A stretch of DNA of 64,000 nt from Aedes albopictus (lineage: Eukaryota; Arthropoda; Insecta; Diptera; Culicidae): the NCBI RefSeq assembly GCF_035046485.1, contig NC_085138.1:30901047-30965046 (forward strand). Direction: 5' to 3'. The notes beneath the pieces are model-generated. The model did no database searches and was not told the origin of the DNA. It saw only the letters and a list, made by a program, of their open reading frames with translations. The position numbers were made by a program, and so were the translations under genes. Shown one piece after another: positions 1 through 10,748 of the stretch; position 1 is the stretch's first letter, and each line of letters starts with the position of its first letter.

Positions 1-1311
1 AGTAATTATTGGAAAAGTGCCTAAAATTCATCAAACAAATCCTGTAGAAGTCATTGGATTTTGGAAACATTGAATAATCTTTGGAAAAATAACAATTTCA
101 AAAAAAAAACCAAAGCAAATCATTGGGCGAATTACTGCAGTACTCTTTACAAGAATTCTTGGATTTTTGCTTGCAGGAGTTCCTGGACGAGTCACTGTTG
201 GAGAAACTCTTGTCTGATTTCGTGGAATAATTTCTGGAGGATTCCCGGCAAACGCTTTCGTTGTACAAAAGTGGAGTAAACCACGGTTAAGCAAACTTTA
301 GTTTAAAAAAAACTGCTGTTCAGCTACTTTTGTTGCTTGGGTTATTTGTAAAATCTCTTGGAGAAATGATTGTAGAACTCTCAAATAAACCTTTGGAAGA
401 AAGCATCTCCTAGAGTATCAAAAAAAAAAAACTAGAAGAAATCCTTCTTCAGAAACACCACCTAGCAATTAACCCAGTGATTCTTTCAGGAATTTCTCTA
501 ATGATTCCTTCAGGTACTATTTTTGATATTACTGTAGGATTTTTTCTTGGAATTCTTCTTGCAAGTTGTTGGGATTATTTTGGAAATTGCTTCTGTAAAT
601 TTAGCTGAGATACCTTCGAAAAAATTTCACTTGGAATTCTTTCGAGAATTTCCCCGGGGACTTCTTTGGGAATTTCACCTGAAATCTTATTTCTTTGGGA
701 ATTTCACCTGAAATCTTAAAGCATCGTTGAAAAGAATCATGGATATATCTTTCGAATATTCAAAAGAGAAATTTTTAGAAGAGTTTCAATGAAATCTTAA
801 GATTTCCCTGGAGCAATTTCTGGACGAGTCATTGAAAAAATTATTGTATGAATTCTTGGAATAATTTCTGGAGGACTCTCTGTAAGACCTTCTAGGGAAA
901 TTTTTATGGAACTCAGACTAACCCTTAGGGAAAAAAAAACTCTGGATGATTTCTTAGGTAAAAATATAGGAAAAATCCTCGGAGGAACTCCCTAGGATTT
1001 TTTTTGAATTATTTCTCAATAACGCACTGGAAGAATGTTTGACGATTTATTCCGGAGAAATTCTGGAAGAAACCGTTGAAGAACAAACCCAAGTAATATT
1101 TCTTTAAACTAGAAAAGATTCTTAGAACCATCATAAAACTAAAATAGAAGATATTAGGTTTTATGATGGTTCAAGAAACCTCTGCAAGACTATTTGGTTA
1201 TCAAAATGTAACTTGCGAATCGAAGAAACCTTGCAAAAATTTAACGCGTTTTCAGAGGATTTGCAGTAGAAGATTTTAGATGAATTCCAAGCAGGATCCT
1301 CAAAGGAATAC
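1..1311. repeat. Degenerate GGAATTTC/GAAATTCC filler
   Basis: About 1.3 kb of AT-rich sequence made of imperfect copies of short words such as GGAATTTCT, GAAGAAATC and TTCCTTCAGG with no fixed period. Reading frames here are low-complexity (Phe, Ile, Lys, Glu, Arg rich) and not gene-like. The same material covers much of the window. It has no TIR, LTR or target duplication visible, so I call it old degenerate repeat DNA, not a transposon copy. Confidence 0.6.
1124..1172. repeat. Small inverted repeat (hairpin) in filler
   Basis: GAACCATCATAAAAC at 1124-1138 is mirrored by GTTTTATGATGGTTC ending at 1172, leaving a loop of roughly 18 bases. It could be a local inverted duplication or a very short MITE relic. 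No target duplication is visible. Confidence 0.6.
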
Positions 1312-1333
1312 TGTTACAAATAAAAAAAAATAT

Positions 1334-1455
1334 AATAATGGCCCGCGTTGGGCGCCATTGTTACAAATAAAAAAATATAATAATAAATGGCCCCACGTTG
1401 GGCGCCATTGTTACAAATAAAAAAAATATAATAATAGCCCGCGTTGGGTGCCAAA
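1334..1455 (-). repeat. Tandem primer-binding-site/LTR-end units in LTR copy 1
   Basis: Three roughly 50-bp units, each a GCCC-rich tRNA-complement word followed by an AT tract ending in TTTGTAACA (minus strand). The middle one, at 1390-1407, reads TGGCGCCCAACGTGGGGC on the minus strand. That is the exact complement of the 3' 18 nt of insect tRNA-Lys(CUU) as I know it. The outer two are variants with CGCGGGC or GGCACCC. The usual arrangement is a single PBS outside the LTR. Confidence 0.65.
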
Positions 1456-1586
1456 TTACGGACAAACAATGATGGAACCCTATAAATGCTCTATTTTATT
1501 TTTCATTACGAAAAATAAATAGAACATTTCAAATGCACATTAAAATATAACCACACGAATTCATATTTACAACACAAAACATAAAA

Positions 1587-1865
1587 GTGGCCAGTTATCC
1601 TCAAAGGAATAACAATTTACGATCACAGGATGACGAGGTTACATTTATTGGTTTTGGTCCATCAGTCAATCCTGGAACAGTGTTTTGTTTGGCTGATTCC
1701 ATTTTTGTTAACAGTATTTATTCTGTTTTCATAGCTTATTTGTGTCTAGGAAAACTTATCCTAATTGGCCATCCAAAATCGGGTTTTAATGCAAGACGGC
1801 TGCATTTTGATGTCCCTGCTAGGGAGCGGTTTGCCTGTCTTGCAGTCATTTGTCGCCAGAAATGA
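1587..1865 (+). other. 92-codon open frame antisense to the LTR, shared by copies
   Basis: A frame without an ATG (it opens at GTG) runs antisense through the LTR. The same frame is open in the copy at 6299-6577 (minus) with only a few differences, and is partly open at 7162-7347, where an 11-base duplication shifts the upstream part. It is fairly hydrophobic and Cys-containing. I recognise no domain. High identity between LTR copies alone can explain its survival, so I do not call it a gene. Confidence 0.25.
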
Positions 1866-1999
1866 CCTTAATGTATGCAACCACTCCGGTTGCAAGGGCC
1901 ATATTTCTCCTGAGTGATGGAAGAACCCTATAAATGCACATTAAAATTAGTAGAATATTCACAAGCTAAAATCGAACATGTAACAGAAAAATAAAACTG

Positions 2000-2689
2000 A
2001 AAAACTAGGAGTGGGTAATGTCTGAGACATAACCGCAATGTTGACGTAGGACAAAGACTGGAACGAGATTCCGACTTTTATATTTCCATAATACAATGTT
2101 TGTTGTTATGATAATACAAATGGTGAACTGATGTGTTGAGTAAAGTTGTTGTGTGATCGCTTTCGCTGAACGCATTCATAACCCAACAAACATTTTTGCT
2201 GTATAAGAGTAAAACAAATCACTCTTAAGCTAACTTTAACTCAAGAATCTGTTATTCAGCTGGTTCGGTTACTTGGAAAGATGTTGACTAGTTCAAGAGT
2301 TATTTAGTTTTGAAGAGAAATGGTCAAATTACTGTTCTACGAGAGAATTTTCACCAGCGGATAAAATTATTAGATAATTGAACGGCGTTAGATAAATCTT
2401 TTCAACTAAAGTTTAACGTGAAACTCTTTCGACAATGAGCCATTTTACGAAGTGACAACAATGTTGATGATGATATTGGTTTTCACGGGTTATTTGACGC
2501 TGCCTTCTTTTAAAAATTCATTAATAAAATCGGCTCGTAAAATGGACTATACGTTGTTTTCATCCGGGAAGAACATATTAGTGGCCGACTTCACTATTGC
2601 TGAACTACCAAGCTTTCAATCTGTCGCTTTTAATTATCCGAATCATAACTCATGAGGAATCCTGGAAAAGACCGTTTATAAAACGGAAG
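2000..2689. other. AT-rich stretch without a recognised gene
   Basis: Follows the truncated end of LTR copy 1. It contains the word GACGTAGGAC near 2044. The reverse complement of 5779-5792 contains a related word, so the 2.0-5.8 kb segment may have been one insertion with related ends. The short frames here show no protein family. Confidence 0.35.
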
Positions 2690-5520
2690 ATTTTGGCAAG
2701 ACAATCGCATGAATTCATCACGCAATGCGATTTTACCCATACTGAATGCGGCCGTTTGCTGTCGTGGATGAGATTCCTGGTGCTGCCACCACGATAACCG
2801 AGTCATCGCTGAGTTTGTGTGCTGCTGCCTAGCTGGGAGGTGACATCTCCCTTCTCCTTGACTGATCCAAGGAAAATGACGAAAGATAACAGAGGAAACA
2901 GCTTTTATGCCTCTAGATTAGCAGATGAAGCTCCTCCCATTCGGCGGGCTTTCCAGTTTATTCCGTTTGTATGACCCGCCCATATTGTGTCAGACGCTTC
3001 AAACGACTAATCAACCGTTCTTTGAGACAATTTTTAATCGAACGGATAAACTAATTGAAGTATTGAATAGTTAAGATAATTTTAATTCGATAAATATTAG
3101 AATGAAACAATGTTCCAGGCACATTTGTCCGAATAAGATAATGCGTTGCTAAATTTCGTGTAGAAAGATTAGTGATCGATTTTGCTGTTGCTGAGCCACC
3201 AAGCATTCAACCATTCACTTTTCGAATGCACTACACTTTTACCGATCGATGGAATATATCCGAAAATTATCCGATTCATAACTCTTAAGGAATAATTTTC
3301 TCTGGTCCTGAAAAGGTCCGTTCAAATAACGGTTGATTTTAGAAAGACAAAGGAAAATTATCCGCACTGAATGCGGGAAGCCATCGAAAACTGCCGCCAC
3401 CTGCTGCCGTGAATGAGATTCCTGGTTCTATCAGATAGATAGCCGAGAGCCGTCGCTGGGTTGGTGCGCAGCTACCCAGCTGCGGAGGTAACTTCCATTG
3501 CCGGGCCCACCGCAGCCGTGATCAGTGGATGAGATTCCTGGTGCTATCACTCGTCGCAGTTGACGTGCTGCTGCGCAGCCGTGGACGTGATATCCACCTC
3601 CACCCTCCCTGACTGATCCAATGAAAATGACGAAAGAAATCAGAGGGAACAGCTTTTATGCCCCTAGATTAGCAGATGAAGCTCCTCCCATTCGGCTGGC
3701 TTTCCAGTTTATTTCGATTGCATGACCCGCCCCGCATGCTTCGGACGCTTCAAACGATTTTTAACCAAGAAATGAGAGAAATTTTCATTTAACAAATAAA
3801 GTAACAAAAAAATATAAAAATATTTAGATCATTTTAATTCGAAAAATGCTAGAATTAAACAAGGGATCGTTCTTAAATTACGGCACACAAAAATTAGTCA
3901 TTTTCAACCCCATCTCATCCCTGTCACACTTTTTGTATGGGACCTCTGAAATTTTTGTATGGGTCGTCACACTTTGCTGACCCCCCCCCCCTATTTAAAC
4001 GTGACGTAATTTCTGGACGCTCCCCAATGTTTCACGAAAAATGGTTCTGATAGGACAATGCGTTGCTAAATTCTGGGTGGAACGATTAGTGGCCGGAATT
4101 CAATCTTTCATTTCTCGATTGAACCACACTTTTCTCGATTGATGGAATGAAATTATCTGATTTACAACTTTTGAGGAATTATTTTCGGTGGTCCTGAAAA
4201 GGACCGTTTGATTAATTGACGATTTTAGGAACGAAATGGCATGAAAACATCATGTCACGCAATGCGTGTTGGTGTTCCCTTGCTAAATACAGGATGCCAC
4301 CGAAAACTGGTACGCCGCTTTCTGCCATGGATGAGATTCCTGGTGCTATCCGCACGATAGCCGAGAGTTTTGCGGCTGGGTTGATGTGCCACTGTTCAGC
4401 TGTGGGGGTGACATCCACCCTGTCTGACTGATCCAACGAAAATGACGAAAGAAATCAGAGGGAACAGCTTTTATGTCCCTAGATTGGCAGATGAAGCTCC
4501 TCCCATTCGGCTGGCTTTCCAGTTTATTTCGTTTGCATGTCCCGCCCCGCATGCAACAGACGCTTGAATCGGTTAATCAACCGAGAAATGAGAAAATTTT
4601 CATTTAACCAATAAAGCAATCAAAATATTGGAAGATTTAGATAATTTTAATTCGAAAAATGGTTAAATTAAACAATATTTCACGAAAAATGCACTGGATA
4701 GGATAAAGCGTTGCTAAATTCCTGATGGAGTCATTAGTGGCCGGCATCATTATTGTTGCGGGGCCACCAAGCATACAATTTTTCACTTTTCGGTTGCACC
4801 GCACTTTTACCGAGCGATGGAATGAAATAATTATCTGATTCACAACTCTTGAGGAATAATTTTCTATGGTCCTGAAAAGAACCGTTTGAATATTGAACGA
4901 TTTCAGACAGAAAATAGACATGAATTAATCATGCCACGCAATGCGTTTTTAATCTTCTCCGTGCTGAATGCTGAACGCCGTCGAAAATTGGCCCGCCGCT
5001 TGCTGCCGTGGATGAGATTAGTGATCGCCCTCACTGTTGCTGAACCACCACCAAGAATTCAATCTTCCACTATTTGTTTTCACTACACTTTCTCGGTCGA
5101 TGCAGGAAATTTATCCAATTAACTCTCTCGGAAGCATTTTCGAAGAAATTGAAATCAATTCATCATGCCACGTGTTGGATTTCTCCGTGCTGTTTGCTGG
5201 AAGCCGTCGAAAATTGGCCCGCCGCTTGCTGCCGTGGGTGCGATTCCGGATTTTGCTGCTGCCTCTGCCACCACCGTCGATCAATCTGATGTTCATACAC
5301 TTCCTTGGTCTGCCGTGTTAGACGGTTAGAAGGTGAATGTGCAACAGTCCCCTTGCCGAAAACCACCGCACCGACACCGAGCCGACACGGCCGTCAAAGA
5401 AGAATGAGCGAAAACGCAAACGAAGAAAGTGGGCAGCTCTCGTTCGATGCGTTCACCTCGAGACGACAAAGACGAATGAGGGAAGATGCGAAGAAGCAGT
5501 AGCTTTTATATTCGACGGGA
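2690..5520 (-). repeat. Four degenerate tandem units with promoter-like cores
   Basis: Three clear copies and one diverged copy of a unit of about 640-750 bp. Anchors are GATGAGATTCCTGG (near 2768, 3415, 3532, 4330, diverged near 5012 and 5240) and a block that reads on the minus strand as AATAAACTGGAAAGCC, then GGAGGAGCTTCATCTGC, then CATAAAAGCTG. The TATA-like word sits at plus positions about 2900-2909, 3650-3660, 4465-4474 and 5502-5511 (TATAAAAGCT in the last). Downstream on the minus strand each unit has GGATCAGTCA, which resembles an arthropod initiator, but about 45 bases away, longer than the usual 25-30. No conserved reading frame follows all the TATA-like words. Possibly remnants of a tandem gene cluster's 5' regions. 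No gene identity is claimed. Confidence 0.45.
3863..4024. mobile_element. MITE, GGGAGCGTCC-type, flanked by CAA
   Basis: Inverted ends GGGATCGTTC...ATTACG and CGTAATTTCTGGACGCTCCC match the better copy at 21371-21536. Flanking CAA occurs on both sides (3860-3862 and 4025-4027), possibly a mutated TAA target. A run of 12 C lies inside. It sits within the third promoter-like unit and inflates that unit's length, so it inserted after the tandem duplication. No transposase is encoded. Confidence 0.7.
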
Positions 5521-6159
5521 GCATCCAAAATGTGCTCGATCGTGATTGGCTGGAATAAACATGGGTTCACTTTTTCAAATTTTTCAATAGTTTGTTATTG
5601 AAAATCAGCAAATGTTAATATTGTACATAATTGGTGTAAAGATTTCCAATCGATTGGAGCCAAAATTTTGAAAATTCAACGAGAAATGGCTGAGTTATTA
5701 TCGCTCAAAATCTCCACTTCAAACGTAACGCGGCCGATTTCTGAAAATTTAGAATGACACCCGGTATAGAAAAGAGAGACGTAGTCCTACGTCAAAACCC
5801 ACTGTGTTGTCCTTGTTGTAACACAGGCATTGAAGACGCGATTGCTTATCCTTAGGCTATTTTAGGATTAGTTTTCTGGCGCCAAGTTTGGCGTTGAATT
5901 CTCTCGTTTTCTGGCACCCATGGTGCAGGAAGAGTAATTCAGTACCGTTACCGTTACCGTTATTACCGTTACCGTTTAAGTAACACTCGATCTCCTTCCA
6001 GGAATTTGATTTGTTCGATGTTGTGTAGAATAAGTTAGCTTAAGCTAGTTAAGAAGTTAATCAGCCTCTTCAAAGCCTTACCTACATTCAACCCAACGAA
6101 ATTTTTGTGGATGCTTTGCAATCATCCACAAAAATTTCTTTCTCCGTTGGTGAAGGTTG
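5521..6159. other. Spacer with ACCGTT hexamer microsatellite
   Basis: AT-rich DNA, then a segment containing the near-palindrome GACGTAGTCCTACGTC (5778-5793), the perfect inverted repeat CGCCAAGTTTGGCG near 5880, and a short (ACCGTT)n run at about 5944-5975. No supported gene. It ends where LTR copy 2 begins. Confidence 0.4.
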
Positions 6160-6750
6160 TGTTACCAGTTTATTTTTTTGTTACATGTTCGATTTTAGCT
6201 TGTGAATATTTTACTAATTTTAATGTGCATTTATAGGGTTCTTTTATTACTCAGGAGAAATATAGCCCTAGCAACCGGAGTGGTTGCATACATTAAGGTC
6301 ATTTCTGGCGACAAATGACAGCAAGACAGGCAAACCGCTCCCTAGCAGAGACATCAAAATGTAGCCGTCTTGCATTAAAACCCACATCGGGATGGCCAAT
6401 TAGGATTAGTTTTCCTAGACACAAATAAGCTATGAAAACAGAATAAATACTGTTAACAAAAATGGAATCAGCCAAACAAAACACTGTTCCAGGATTGACT
6501 GATGGACCAAAACCAATAAATGTAACCTCGTCATCCTGTGATCGTAAATTGTTATTCCTTTGAGGATAACTGGCCACTTTTATGTTTTGTGTTGTAAATA
6601 TGAATTCGTGTGGTTATAATGTGCATTTGAAATGTTCTATTTATTTTTCGTAATGAAAAATAAAATAGAGCATTTATAGGGTTCCATCATTGTTTGTCCG
6701 TAATTTGGCACCCAACGCGGGCTATTATTATTTTTTTTTTATTTGTAACA
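6160..6750 (+). mobile_element. LTR of an LTR retrotransposon, copy 2 (full length)
   Basis: Begins TGTTACCAG and ends TTTGTAACA, a TG...CA bounded 591-bp LTR in plus orientation. A perfect primer-binding site follows one base later. Internally it matches the reverse complement of 1312-1999 and 6873-7486. Instead of running into gag-pol it is followed by about 120 bp of PBS units and then an inverted LTR, so it is one arm of an inverted LTR pair with no coding interior. Confidence 0.75.
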
Positions 6751-6872
6751 ATGGCGCCCAACGTGGGGCCATTGATTATTATTATTTTTTTTATTTGTAA
6801 TAATGGCGCCCAACGCGGGCAATTATTATATTTTTTTTTATTTGTAACAATGGCGCCCAACGTGGGGCGCCA
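6751..6872 (+). repeat. Array of PBS plus LTR-end units between inverted LTRs
   Basis: Three successive units, each starting ATGGCGCCCAACG(T/C)GGG and continuing through an AT tract to TTTGTAA(C/T)A. The last unit is palindromic (GGCGCCCAACGTGGGGCGCC) and joins the 3' ends of LTR copies 2 and 3 head to head. Confidence 0.7.
6752..6769 (+). other. Primer-binding site (tRNA-Lys CUU type)
   Basis: TGGCGCCCAACGTGGGGC starts two bases after the LTR terminal CA. It is complementary to the 3' end, including CCA, of tRNA-Lys(CUU) as known in insects. In LTR elements this is where the tRNA primes minus-strand cDNA. The tRNA identity is from memory of the tRNA family; the position next to the LTR is seen directly. 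Confidence 0.75.
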
Positions 6873-7486
6873 TTATTACAAATAAAAATAAATTGAATAA
6901 TTAATTGCCCACGTTGGATGCCAAATTACGGACAAACAATGATGGAACCCTTTAAATGCTCTACTTTATTTTTCATTACGAAAAATAAATAGAACATTTC
7001 AAATGCACATTAAAATATAACTACACGAATTCACATTTGCAACACAAAACATAAAAGTGGCCAGTTATTCTCAAAAGAATAACAATTTACGATCACAGGA
7101 TGACGAGGTTTCATTTATTGGTTTTGGCTAGGGTTTTGGTCCATCAGTCAACCCTGGAACAGTGTTTTGTTTGGCTGATTCCATTTTTGTTAACAGTATT
7201 TATTCTGTTTTCATAGCTTATTTGTGTCTAGGAAAACTAATCCTAATTGGCCATTCCGAATCGGGTTTTGATGCAAGACGGCTGCATTTTGATGTCCCTG
7301 CTAGGGAGCGGTTTGCCTGTCTTGCCATTATTTGTCGCCAGAAATGACCTTAATATATGCAACCACTGCGATTGCTAGGGCTATATTTCTCCTGAGTAAT
7401 AGAAGAACCCTATAAATGCACATTAAAATTAGTAGAATATTCACAAGCTAAAATCGAACATCTAACAGAAAAATAAACTGGTAACA
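6873..7486 (-). mobile_element. LTR of an LTR retrotransposon, copy 3 (inverted partner)
   Basis: Minus-strand LTR whose 5' end is the complement of CTGGTAACA at 7478-7486, the mirror of copy 2. An 11-base local duplication (TTTTGGCTAGG region, about 7123-7136) distinguishes it. Flanks of the 6160-7486 pair (GGTTG and ATACA) do not match, so I see no target duplication for the pair as a unit. Confidence 0.7.
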
Positions 7487-9390
7487 ATACATAGAGGATT
7501 ATTTGCAAAAATCTTTGGAATAATCTTTGGAGGAGTATATGGGGAAATTACTGAAGAAAAATCCCTACAGGAACCGTAGAAAGAATTAAAAAGCCCATGG
7601 AGAAATCTTTGGAGACTTTGCTTGGGGTATTCTTGAGAGAATTACTGATGAAATTTTCAAGTGAAACCATGAAGAAACCTTCTTGGAGAACATCGTAGTG
7701 GATTGCTTGAATTAAATCGTGGGGTAAAACATGAAGAAATTTAAGCAGGAAATCTTCAATTAATTGGCGAAATATTCCTTCGAGAAATTCACAGACAAAA
7801 AAATGCATGGAGGAATCACTAGGGGAATCTTTGAATCAAATCCTGTAGAGGTCCTTGGAGACTATTTTTGGTGAAATCTTCGGGAGGATGGTGAAATTTC
7901 TGAAGAAATTCTCGGAGTAATTTTAGCAATATTCACTTAAGAAATTCCTAAAAATGTTTTGGAAAGATTTCTGGATATTTTATGGAGGTACTTCTGGGGG
8001 AGTCCTTAAAAGAAATGTTTATACGAACACATCAATGGTGTCATCGAGGTTACTCCAATTACTTACTGCTCTTGAGAAAACTCTTCAACTCCCAGTACTA
8101 GATATTAGAAAAACGCATAGGTATATTCTTCGATATTTCTGCAGGCATGCATAAAAAAACTGCGGTATTGGGACTTCTTTTGGAGATTCATTTAGGTTTT
8201 TCTCCAAATAGAAGAAATTTATCGGTGGCTCGTTGAAATTTATTCAAAATTTATTAAAGGACAACCTCACAAATTCCTTATTTTCCAACAAAGTTTTATT
8301 TAGACATTTCACTCGTCGTTCCTCCGAAATGTTTCAAAAGATTTTTTTCATAAAATTTTGCATGGACTATTTTAGAAATCATTTTAAGAATTTTCCCAAA
8401 AAATTTTCGAAAATTCTTTGATATTTGAAAAATTATGCATGGATATATTCTAATCCAAAATCTCATCCAAAAAGACATCCACGTTATTCCTCAGAAATTC
8501 CTCTAGCGATTTCTTCACAGAACTTTTCACGGCATTTTAAGAAAGTTCTGCCAGGAATGACTTCTGAAATTTCTCTGATAAATCCTTCGGGAATCAATCA
8601 TCACCTACTTTGGTGGTGCTCACCGCATCAACCCAAAGGCATCCCTGTGTATGGACTTAAGCATAGCACAGCAGAGAATTATGAAAACCTCACAAAGTTA
8701 CGGTGGTGCTATCCGTTTATTGCATAGCGACTGTTTGAGTTATTTCATTCCATTCTACCATTGATTAATTTGGAAAATTCTTAGTTTTCTTTCGAATTTT
8801 CTCCGATGTTTTCTAGGTATTACCCTATACCCCTTCTTTTCTACAAAACCTTGTCTACCTTTCGATTTTGGTCCAAAAATTTCTTCAAAAAATGCTAAAA
8901 GAATTCCTTTAGTAAAATCTATAAGTTCTTCCAATTTTTTGTTAGAGGATCCTCCTGATTTTTTTCTGGAAATGTTTGCAGAAATTCTTTCGAGAATTCT
9001 TTTAGGAAATCATCGATGGCTTTCTTCAGAAATGCATTCAGCGATTCTTTAAGAAAATTAAAGGTTCCTCCAGAAATGTCTTCAAGGATTACTTTATAAA
9101 CTCTTCCAGAGACTTCTTCAGAAATTCTTACAAAAAATCCTGCAGAAATTCTTCCAGGGATTCTTTCCAAAATTTCCTGCAAAAATTTGCCCAAGCATTT
9201 CTAGTTCAAGGAAATCTTCTATGGTCTATCAATTTTGATAGTTTTTGAGACCGAATTTCTGGAATAATTTCTAAAGGAATCCCATTGTCTCCTTAAGAAA
9301 TTACTTTAGAAATTCGGTCTCAAAATCTATCAAATTTTCCTTTGGAATCCATAAACATCTACCTTAAAGAACTCTTGAAGACTCTTGAAG
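7487..9390. repeat. Degenerate filler, purine-rich then pyrimidine-rich
   Basis: Top strand is GAAGAAATC-type to about 8000, then TTCTTCAGAAATTC-type to 9200. About 8595-8735 (TTTGGTGGTGCTCACC...CGGTGGTGCTATCC) is compositionally different and may be a small inserted fragment; I do not recognise it. Several frames of 60-100 codons here are low complexity and not credible genes. Confidence 0.55.
9236..9333. repeat. Hairpin with 24-bp arms in filler
   Basis: GATAGTTTTTGAGACCGAAT followed by TTCT is repeated in inverse at the right end with one mismatch (AGAAATTCGGTCTCAAAATC then TATC), around a loop of about 50 bases. It could be a short inverted duplication. The transcript would fold into a long stem. 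Confidence 0.6.
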
Positions 9391-9654
9391 TCTCCAGTTA
9401 GCCTAGTGGTTAAGGCTATGGATCGCCAATCCGGAGACGGCGGGTTCGATTCCTGTTCCGGTCGGGAAAATTTGCTCGACTCCCTGGGCATAGTGTATCA
9501 TTGTCCTTGCCTCACAATATACAAATTCATGCAATGGCAGGCAAAGAAAGCCCTTCAATTAATAACTGTGGAAGTGCTCAAAGAACACTAAGTTGAAGCG
9601 AGGCAGGCCAAGTCCCAGTGAGGACGTAGAGTCACAGAGAAGAGAAGAAGAAGA
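9391..9654 (+). mobile_element. tRNA-derived SINE, Feilai-like
   Basis: The head has pol III box A (TAGCCTAGTGGTTAAGG) and box B (GGGTTCGATTC). It is followed by the tRNA-unrelated body with CTGGGCATAGTGTATCATTG and GTGGAAGTGCTCAAAGAACA, and a GAAGAAGAAG tail. The insertion is bounded by a direct repeat ACTCTTGAAG at 9381-9390 and 9655-9664, a good target-site duplication. Feilai is a SINE of Aedes aegypti, and I recognise this body as Feilai-like from memory. It moves using LINE machinery and encodes no protein. Confidence 0.8.
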
Positions 9655-9664
9655 ACTCTTGAAG

Positions 9665-10620
9665 AAATTTATGAGGGAACATCTGAGCGAAGCCTTGAAG
9701 AAATTGTATAAAAAATTCCAGGAAGAATTTCCAAAAAAATATGAAGCGAAATTTCAGATTTTTTTTTTATTTCGCCAGGGATTCTTTAAACTAATTTCTC
9801 CATGGTTTCGCTAAGATATTCCCTCATGAATTTCTCCAAGAATTTCGCCAGAAAAAAAAAACCTTTTTTCAATGGAATTTGTTTGAAAAAACTCATCGAA
9901 AAATTCGGGATTTCATTTTTTTACAATGTTTCCTTCAGAAATTCCATTTCACTTAACTCTTCCAGTGGTTTCTCTAGAAAAGTGACTAGATATTCTTTCA
10001 GAAATCCGCGCAGGGGCCTTCAGGAAGCCCACCAAAGGTTTGTTCTAGAGATTCCATTGAACATTTCCACATGAATGTTTCCAGGAATTTCTACTGGGAT
10101 TCATCCAAAAAACCTATAGGAATTTCTCCAGAATTCTTGCATTATTACATTCAGTGATTCAGGCAGGAATTTATCCAGAGATTCCGGCAGGAGGTCACAC
10201 TGAGATTCCTGAGATTCCATTTCTTCCAAATTTTCGTCCATGTATTACGAACAGTGAATTCGTTTGGCGTTTCTTCAAAGGATATCTCCAGTATCTTCTA
10301 AAAATATATCCTAGGAATTCTACGAAAATTCCTTTAGAAGAGTTTTTTTTTAAGATTTTTGTAGAAGTTCATCAATGCGTTTCTCAGGTACTGCGACAGG
10401 ATTTTGTTTTTCAGAAATTCTTCAACAGATTTCTCCAGAATTAATATCAGAAAATCTTTCAATAGTTTTATTGAAAAATTTCACCTGGAATTTTCCGCAA
10501 TTTAAAACATAATATTTTCTTCTCTAGGAACTATACCAAGCGTTCCCAGAGTTGTTTCAGATATTTTTCAAAGAAGTTAGAAGAGGATTTCTTCAGATAT
10601 TCCTTTACAGATTCAAAAGT
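9665..10620. repeat. Degenerate filler, mostly pyrimidine-rich top strand
   Basis: TTCTCCAGGAATTTC-type imperfect repeats. A short purine-rich lead-in to about 9765 switches to pyrimidine-rich. No gene supported. Confidence 0.55.
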
Positions 10621-10622
10621 AG

Positions 10623-10748
10623 TGGGCTTCGTGGCCGTCAAACGAAAAACTCTTCATTGGGCCACTGGGTGTTACGTGTGTTGTCCGTTGTATCGTGTTT
10701 GTAATGTTCAGTCTGTGCAGCCTCTGGCTGAAGACGGTGTAGTGTCTT
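10623..10748 (+). mobile_element. SINE fragment, GGGCCACTGGGTGTTACGTG family
   Basis: The body CAAACG...AATTCTTCATTGGGCC...CTGTGCAGCCTCTGGCTGAAG...GTGTAGTGTC matches the longer copy at 31648-31860, ending in a poly-T run. The tRNA-like head with box A and B is deleted between GTGGCCGT and CAAACG, so it would not be transcribed by pol III. Confidence 0.65.

Larger units (their letters stand above)
1312..1999 (-). mobile_element. LTR of an LTR retrotransposon, copy 1
   Basis: On the minus strand this matches the repeats at 6160-6750 and 6873-7486 over nearly its whole length. Its 3' end (plus coordinate 1312) reads TTATTTGTAACA in the minus direction, matching the terminal TGTTAC/GTAACA inverted dinucleotide ends expected of an LTR. 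The other end near 1999 stops about six bases short of the full GGTAACA terminus seen in copy 3, so it is slightly truncated. No gag-pol lies next to it, so it behaves as a solo LTR. The unusual part is its 3' end, which holds three tandem units each carrying a tRNA-Lys-type primer-binding sequence. Confidence 0.7.

Noticed and set aside
2690..5520. Histone gene cluster
   Set aside because: Tandem TATA-containing units suggested it, but no frame matches H1, H2A, H2B, H3 or H4 sequence features. Identity left open.
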